Positions 43,069 to 46,815 of a stretch of 46,815 bases of DNA are shown one piece after another. The translations under genes were made by a program, and so were the position numbers. Source of the stretch: Bacillota bacterium (GTDB taxonomy: Bacteria; Bacillota; Clostridia; Lachnospirales; Lachnospiraceae); NCBI GenBank assembly GCA_023415055.1, contig JAEZLZ010000081.1, forward strand, positions 1 through 46,815, given 5' to 3'. Positions within the stretch are counted from its first letter, which is position 1, and the number at the start of each line of letters is the position of its first letter. Under the pieces are notes generated by a model. It saw only the letters and a list, made by a program, of their open reading frames with translations. It was not told the origin of the DNA and made no database searches.

Positions 43069-43257
43069 TTATTTCTTCCAACGCGTGTGAATCATATAAA
43101 AAGTAAATAATATCACAATGTAGAGCGCTATAACCACCAAAAGCGTCAACATCCGTTCCGTGTCAGAACCATCAGCATAAAGCACTGGTCCAAGGCCGAA
43201 TAGAGTGACTAACATAAGAAGCAGAATTAAGATAACATAGACGATTTTCTTAGCCAT
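43069..43257 (-). CDS. Small two-segment membrane protein
   Basis: The 62-residue protein has two hydrophobic segments (about 5-27 and 37-56) joined by a short acidic loop (YADGSDTERM), with basic ends (MAKK, HTRWKK). The AGGAGGGTTTTGT site before the ATG and the short distance to truA support it as a real gene. No family recognised. Confidence 0.65.
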   Translation of the reverse strand: MAKKIVYVILILLLMLVTLFGLGPVLYADGSDTERMLTLLVVIALYIVILFTFYMIHTRWKK

Positions 43258-43335
43258 ACAAAACCCTCCTAAGGTTATTCTACTCCTACTATGTACCTAA
43301 TTCGGGCATCTTATGCCTGGCCATTCTTTGTCTTA

Positions 43336-44343
43336 TTATAAAAATGTCTGATAATCCGCCCAGTTCTCACTGAGAAGCTGCGGTGTATCCAGTCCGTAGG
43401 GACAATGACTCTTGCAGTTATCACAGTGAATACAGTTTTCAATCAGTCCCATTTTAGCTTTCCAGGAATCATTTAAATATACGGACACCGGAGCTCTTCT
43501 TATCATCAGAGACATTCTTGCACAGGTCGGGATGTCGATTCCCGCAGGGCAGGGAAGGCAATATCCGCACCCTCGACAGAAGTCTTTCGCGAGTTCATTC
43601 CTATCCTTCTCTATCACCTTTTTAAGCTCCTCGTCAAGTATCGGAGGCTGCACAGCGTAGCTGAGGAATTCATCGAGCTCCTTCTCCCTCTGTATTCCCC
43701 AGATCGGAAGTACATGGTCAAACTGATCCAGATAAGCAAACGCCGCAGCAGAATTGGTAATCAGGCCACCGGAGAGTGCTTTCATAGCGATAAAGCCAAT
43801 CTTCTTCTCTTTGCAGAGCTGTACCAATGCAAGCTCCTTCTCCGTCGCCAGATAACTGAAGGGGAATTGGATCGTCTCATAAAGTCCGGACTCTGCAGCT
43901 TCTATTGCGACCGGCAGACGGTGATTTGTGATTCCGATATGCTTGATCATACCCTTTGACTTTGCCTCCAGCATTGCCTCATATAAGCCTGTACCATCTC
44001 CCGGCTTTGGACAAAAGCTCGGATTATGGAATTGATAAATGTCCAGGTAATCGGTCTTAAGATTTTTTAAGGTAGTATTTAACTGCTGCCAGAACTCCGC
44101 AACCTCCATCGTCATTGTCTTGGAGGCTATGAATATATCTTTTCTGACCTCACTAAGTGCATTACCTAGTTTTTCCTCACTATCTGTATAGAATCTTGCA
44201 GTATCATAGAAATTAATTCCGTTTTCATATGCTTTTCTGAGTAACGTAGTCGCTTCCTCCTTGCCGATTCTCTGAATCGGCAAGGCACCGAAGCCGTTTT
44301 TATTTACCGTAATTTGTGTAGCTCCTAACGTAATCTGCTTCAT
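43336..44343 (-). CDS. Aldo/keto reductase with C-terminal double 4Fe-4S domain
   Basis: From ATG at 44343 (GGGAGAATATC before it) the protein has 335 residues. The N-terminal barrel carries the reductase tetrad in YDTARFYTDSE (D, Y), IASKT (K) and YQFHN (H). The C-terminal part holds two 4Fe-4S cysteine sets, CRGCGYCLPCPAG and CIHCDNCKSHCPYG. This architecture is common in anaerobes, where the reductase may use ferredoxin-type electrons. The substrate is unknown. It starts 31 bp after the DUF3160 gene and may share its transcript. Confidence 0.88.
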   Translation of the reverse strand: MKQITLGATQITVNKNGFGALPIQRIGKEEATTLLRKAYENGINFYDTARFYTDSEEKLGNALSEVRKDIFIASKTMTMEVAEFWQQLNTTLKNLKTDYLDIYQFHNPSFCPKPGDGTGLYEAMLEAKSKGMIKHIGITNHRLPVAIEAAESGLYETIQFPFSYLATEKELALVQLCKEKKIGFIAMKALSGGLITNSAAAFAYLDQFDHVLPIWGIQREKELDEFLSYAVQPPILDEELKKVIEKDRNELAKDFCRGCGYCLPCPAGIDIPTCARMSLMIRRAPVSVYLNDSWKAKMGLIENCIHCDNCKSHCPYGLDTPQLLSENWADYQTFL

Positions 44344-44374
44344 GATATTCTCCCATCTGACGATCTCTGGCAAT

Positions 44375-46666
44375 TTATTCGTTCAACTTATCCCAATCGA
44401 CCTCTTTTGGTTTAATTGTAACATTATTTATGTCAGATTTAAAGGTCTTTATCCAATCCGGCTGGGCAGGGAGGTCTTTACTCGGCTCACCGATCTCCGT
44501 ATAATCAGCATAATCCTGATGTATTACCTTAATTCCGTTCAATTCCCACCACTGCTCATCGGTTAATCTGCCTGTACTGGTGAATTCATAATGAGAATAG
44601 ACACTTCCTCTGCTCAAATACAGCTTACCGTCCATCCTTACTACTACATAGATATCATCAAAATAGCCGGTCCCCAGTGACAGATATGCACCATTTGCAC
44701 TGCTTATATCCGACACCAGCATATCGCTAATTTCAATGTTGGGATAATCCTCATCTATGATGCCATTCAGGAAATTAATAGCGATATTCTCTATCGCTCC
44801 TCCATAACGAAGCAAGCGATCATTCTCCTCTTTTGTCAATGGTTCATTTTGGAGCTCCTTAATCGAGCAGGTGATCAGAAGCTGTAATAGCTCTTTATAT
44901 TCCGTCGCACCTTCGCTTAGTTTTTCATTTAACATGTTACGTTCCTTCAGCACAGATAAGGTATAATCCGTCAGATAGTAAAGCTTCGTATAGAGCTCTA
45001 CTGCAGGCTCAACGTAATGCTGATCTGCAAACTCCACTGGTCCACCCATCTCTGCCATAGCCTGTTTACCGTACAGTACCGTATCATGCTTCAATTCAGT
45101 GTAACTGCCAAGTGCAGTGTTCATGGCCTTGTTTTTCCATGCCTGGTTCGTCATAAACTGTGGCATTCCCGAATTCGTATCATACTCTGTGAGCGCACTC
45201 GATAAAGTCCAAAGCCACCCGGAGTAGAGATTATCAGACCAGTCCTCTGCGGTAAAGCTACCGATCTTATCCTTCCATAGCTTGTAATTGGTCGTATAGT
45301 CCGGCCACTTCTCCTGTGGCATGTATACTTCAAATTGAAGCTGCTCTGCCAGACTGCTTCCCAGAATACCCATGACATCCAGACCGCTGGGAATCGGACG
45401 CACGATTGGCTCGATTAAATCCTGCAGTATATCGCTATCCAGGATATATCTCTGGCCCATGAACCGGAACTGCTTTTCGGTTGGCAGCGACGACAGGATG
45501 ATCTTTCCCTGAATCTGCGGCTCTGGCAAATCCTTGACTGCCGCCTCAAGAGCAGCATAGTATTCCTCATCATTGAACAGGTTCGGATCATCCTTTCCCT
45601 GAAATACCTCGTTCCTGAGCTTATTCATCGTAAAGACATCAATATCATCCGAGAGACCGACATAATCCGACGTAGGCAGATAAATGTTGGTCCAAAGTGC
45701 GGCATCACTGACCTTCTCTGATTTTGCAAAGGTGGTATATGAGATGAGTAATGCCTGAAGAACATGTTCATATTGATAGACTTCCTTCTCATAGAAGGAG
45801 TATGGTAAGGTCCCGAACCACATCATCGTACGAAAGAACCTGCCAAGCTCTTCCGTTCTGGTATAATGTCCGCGGACAAGATACTGGCTGTAATCTACTT
45901 CCACCTGAAGAAATGGAGACATTGCTATACCCTCCGCCTTGGTGCAAAGCTCATACTCCTGCTTTGCGGTATCAAGTAATGCAGCATCTGCTTCCACATC
46001 AAGCTCAGTGTTTTGTATCATTAACATTCTTGCCACAAGAAAATAGATAATATTCTTCTTCTGAAGCTCCCTAAGCTTCGGATCGGAAAGGGTCTGATGC
46101 AGCAGAAGGGATTTATCAAGCATCTGCTTTGTCATAAGGTCCAGATCCTGATAGAGATACTCCGATTCAATATTGATTAAAGATTTATCATAAAATTGAT
46201 GGTAAAGATGCAAGACAGTATCTGAGGTTATGAAGTTCGGCACCCCCTGATATTCATTGGTATCATAAGTATAATACATTTTGGTGGACTGGGTCGGAAG
46301 GACGATGAAACCGTTATTCACCAGCTTTTTCTTCTGTTCTGCCGTAAAACCGGAGAATTGGTCGATATTTTCTATATTAGATAGATTCTTCGCTATCTGA
46401 TAGGAGGGGACCTTTGCTTCAAAGACCGGTTTCTGATATGCCGTCTTTTGTGGCTTAATATCTACGACGGAGGACCACTGTGTATCGAGATCCATCAATC
46501 CGGTCTTTTCTCCAGCCACCTCTTTCGGAGTCGGTGCCGTCTTTGGTGTTACCTCTGTAACCGCAGGATCAGTTATTATCTCGTCCGTCTGTTCTTTTGA
46601 TTTATTACCAGCACATCCGGACAATGCAAGACACAGACATATAATAAGTGCATAAATCCTTTTCAT
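44375..46666 (-). CDS. DUF3160-family lipoprotein
   Basis: The 763-residue protein starts with a lipoprotein signal (lipobox ALSGC, C18) and a Thr/Pro/Glu-rich linker. The large domain, from about residue 90 to the end, matches DUF3160: FTAEQKKKLVNNGFIVLPTQ, YDTNEYQGVPNFITSDTVLHLYHQFYDK and RFMGQRYILDSD are typical of it. The function of the domain is not known. It should be on the outer face of the membrane. A GGAGGTAATTTT site fixes the start. A palindrome at 46694-46709 lies 27 bp upstream. Confidence 0.85.
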   Translation of the reverse strand: MKRIYALIICLCLALSGCAGNKSKEQTDEIITDPAVTEVTPKTAPTPKEVAGEKTGLMDLDTQWSSVVDIKPQKTAYQKPVFEAKVPSYQIAKNLSNIENIDQFSGFTAEQKKKLVNNGFIVLPTQSTKMYYTYDTNEYQGVPNFITSDTVLHLYHQFYDKSLINIESEYLYQDLDLMTKQMLDKSLLLHQTLSDPKLRELQKKNIIYFLVARMLMIQNTELDVEADAALLDTAKQEYELCTKAEGIAMSPFLQVEVDYSQYLVRGHYTRTEELGRFFRTMMWFGTLPYSFYEKEVYQYEHVLQALLISYTTFAKSEKVSDAALWTNIYLPTSDYVGLSDDIDVFTMNKLRNEVFQGKDDPNLFNDEEYYAALEAAVKDLPEPQIQGKIILSSLPTEKQFRFMGQRYILDSDILQDLIEPIVRPIPSGLDVMGILGSSLAEQLQFEVYMPQEKWPDYTTNYKLWKDKIGSFTAEDWSDNLYSGWLWTLSSALTEYDTNSGMPQFMTNQAWKNKAMNTALGSYTELKHDTVLYGKQAMAEMGGPVEFADQHYVEPAVELYTKLYYLTDYTLSVLKERNMLNEKLSEGATEYKELLQLLITCSIKELQNEPLTKEENDRLLRYGGAIENIAINFLNGIIDEDYPNIEISDMLVSDISSANGAYLSLGTGYFDDIYVVVRMDGKLYLSRGSVYSHYEFTSTGRLTDEQWWELNGIKVIHQDYADYTEIGEPSKDLPAQPDWIKTFKSDINNVTIKPKEVDWDKLNE

Positions 46667-46693
46667 AAAATTACCTCCATTCTTCCGCAGGTA

Positions 46694-46709
46694 GTGTCAA
46701 GTTTGACAC
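46694..46709. promoter_or_regulatory. Palindrome upstream of the DUF3160 gene
   Basis: GTGTCAA and TTGACAC flank a 2-bp centre, immediately before the ribosome binding site. It resembles the GTGTCA...TGACAC palindrome at the same place before hydE. The remaining sequence to the window end shows no gene. Confidence 0.4.
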
Positions 46710-46815
46710 CCCGTTTTTCTATCAAAACCTTTATTTTTCAAGGGTTACACTATCATTTTTAATAAAAAAACAATGACCCCCTAGTTTTTGATATAATTGA
46801 GTTCACCACAAACCA

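Noticed and set aside
1..46815. CRISPR arrays, tRNA or rRNA genes, transposases, prophage genes
   Set aside because: Looked for by eye on both strands; no regularly spaced repeats, cloverleaf sequences or recognisable mobile-element proteins were found.

Overview
The window reads as chromosome of an anaerobic, endospore-forming Firmicute of the Lachnospiraceae / Clostridium cluster XIVa type. The evidence is moderate GC with strong GGAGG-type ribosome binding sites, a CotF-like spore coat protein, a GerMN lipoprotein, [FeFe]-hydrogenase maturases, a PPi-type phosphofructokinase and a clostridial glycogen operon with separate GlgC and GlgD subunits. No rRNA, tRNA, CRISPR array, prophage or complete insertion sequence was recognised.

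Layout. 1-3.4 kb: 3' end of a MutS2-like ATPase gene, a diguanylate cyclase, a remnant of a chemotaxis receptor gene, and a spore coat gene. 3.4-12.8 kb (minus strand): glgB-glgC-glgD-glgA, a divergent second glycogen synthase with a lysine-rich tail, and an IlvD/Edd dehydratase of the YjhG type. 13.2-15 kb: a membrane-anchored WG-repeat/DUF3298 protein. 15.1-19.4 kb (minus): hydE-hydG-hydF, preceded by a leader with its own promoter, a structured transcript, a terminator and further hairpins. 19.4-23 kb (minus): an MBL-fold hydrolase, a VOC protein and three uncharacterised membrane or exported proteins. 23.4-25.6 kb (minus): a CoA-binding protein gene abutting an unusual RnfD-RnfC fusion. 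25.9-27 kb (plus): two DUF2087 proteins. 27.1-34 kb: a DeoR regulator and an orphan double-ABC ATPase (minus), facing away from a complete ChvE-GguA-GguB-type sugar ABC transporter (plus) with operator-like repeats at its promoter. 34-37.4 kb (minus): GerMN lipoprotein, metF and a GNAT protein. 37.9-39.1 kb (plus): pfp. 39.2-46.7 kb (minus): nitroreductase, a 26-residue basic protein, GNAT, DUF503, YcaQ-like glycosylase, truA, a small membrane protein, an aldo/keto reductase with a ferredoxin domain, and a DUF3160 lipoprotein.

Taken together the genes describe a sugar-fermenting anaerobe: sugar import (ABC system), glycolysis (Pfp), carbon storage (glg operon), electron disposal through hydrogenase (the hydrogenase genes are not in this window) and redox membrane enzymes. 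The most unusual items are the RnfD-RnfC fusion next to a CoA-binding protein, the self-contained transcript plus hairpin cluster ahead of hydE, the orphan sugar-type ATPase with eroded signature motifs, and the second glycogen synthase with an altered substrate motif and a basic tail. All functional calls rest on reading the translated sequences; no database search was possible.
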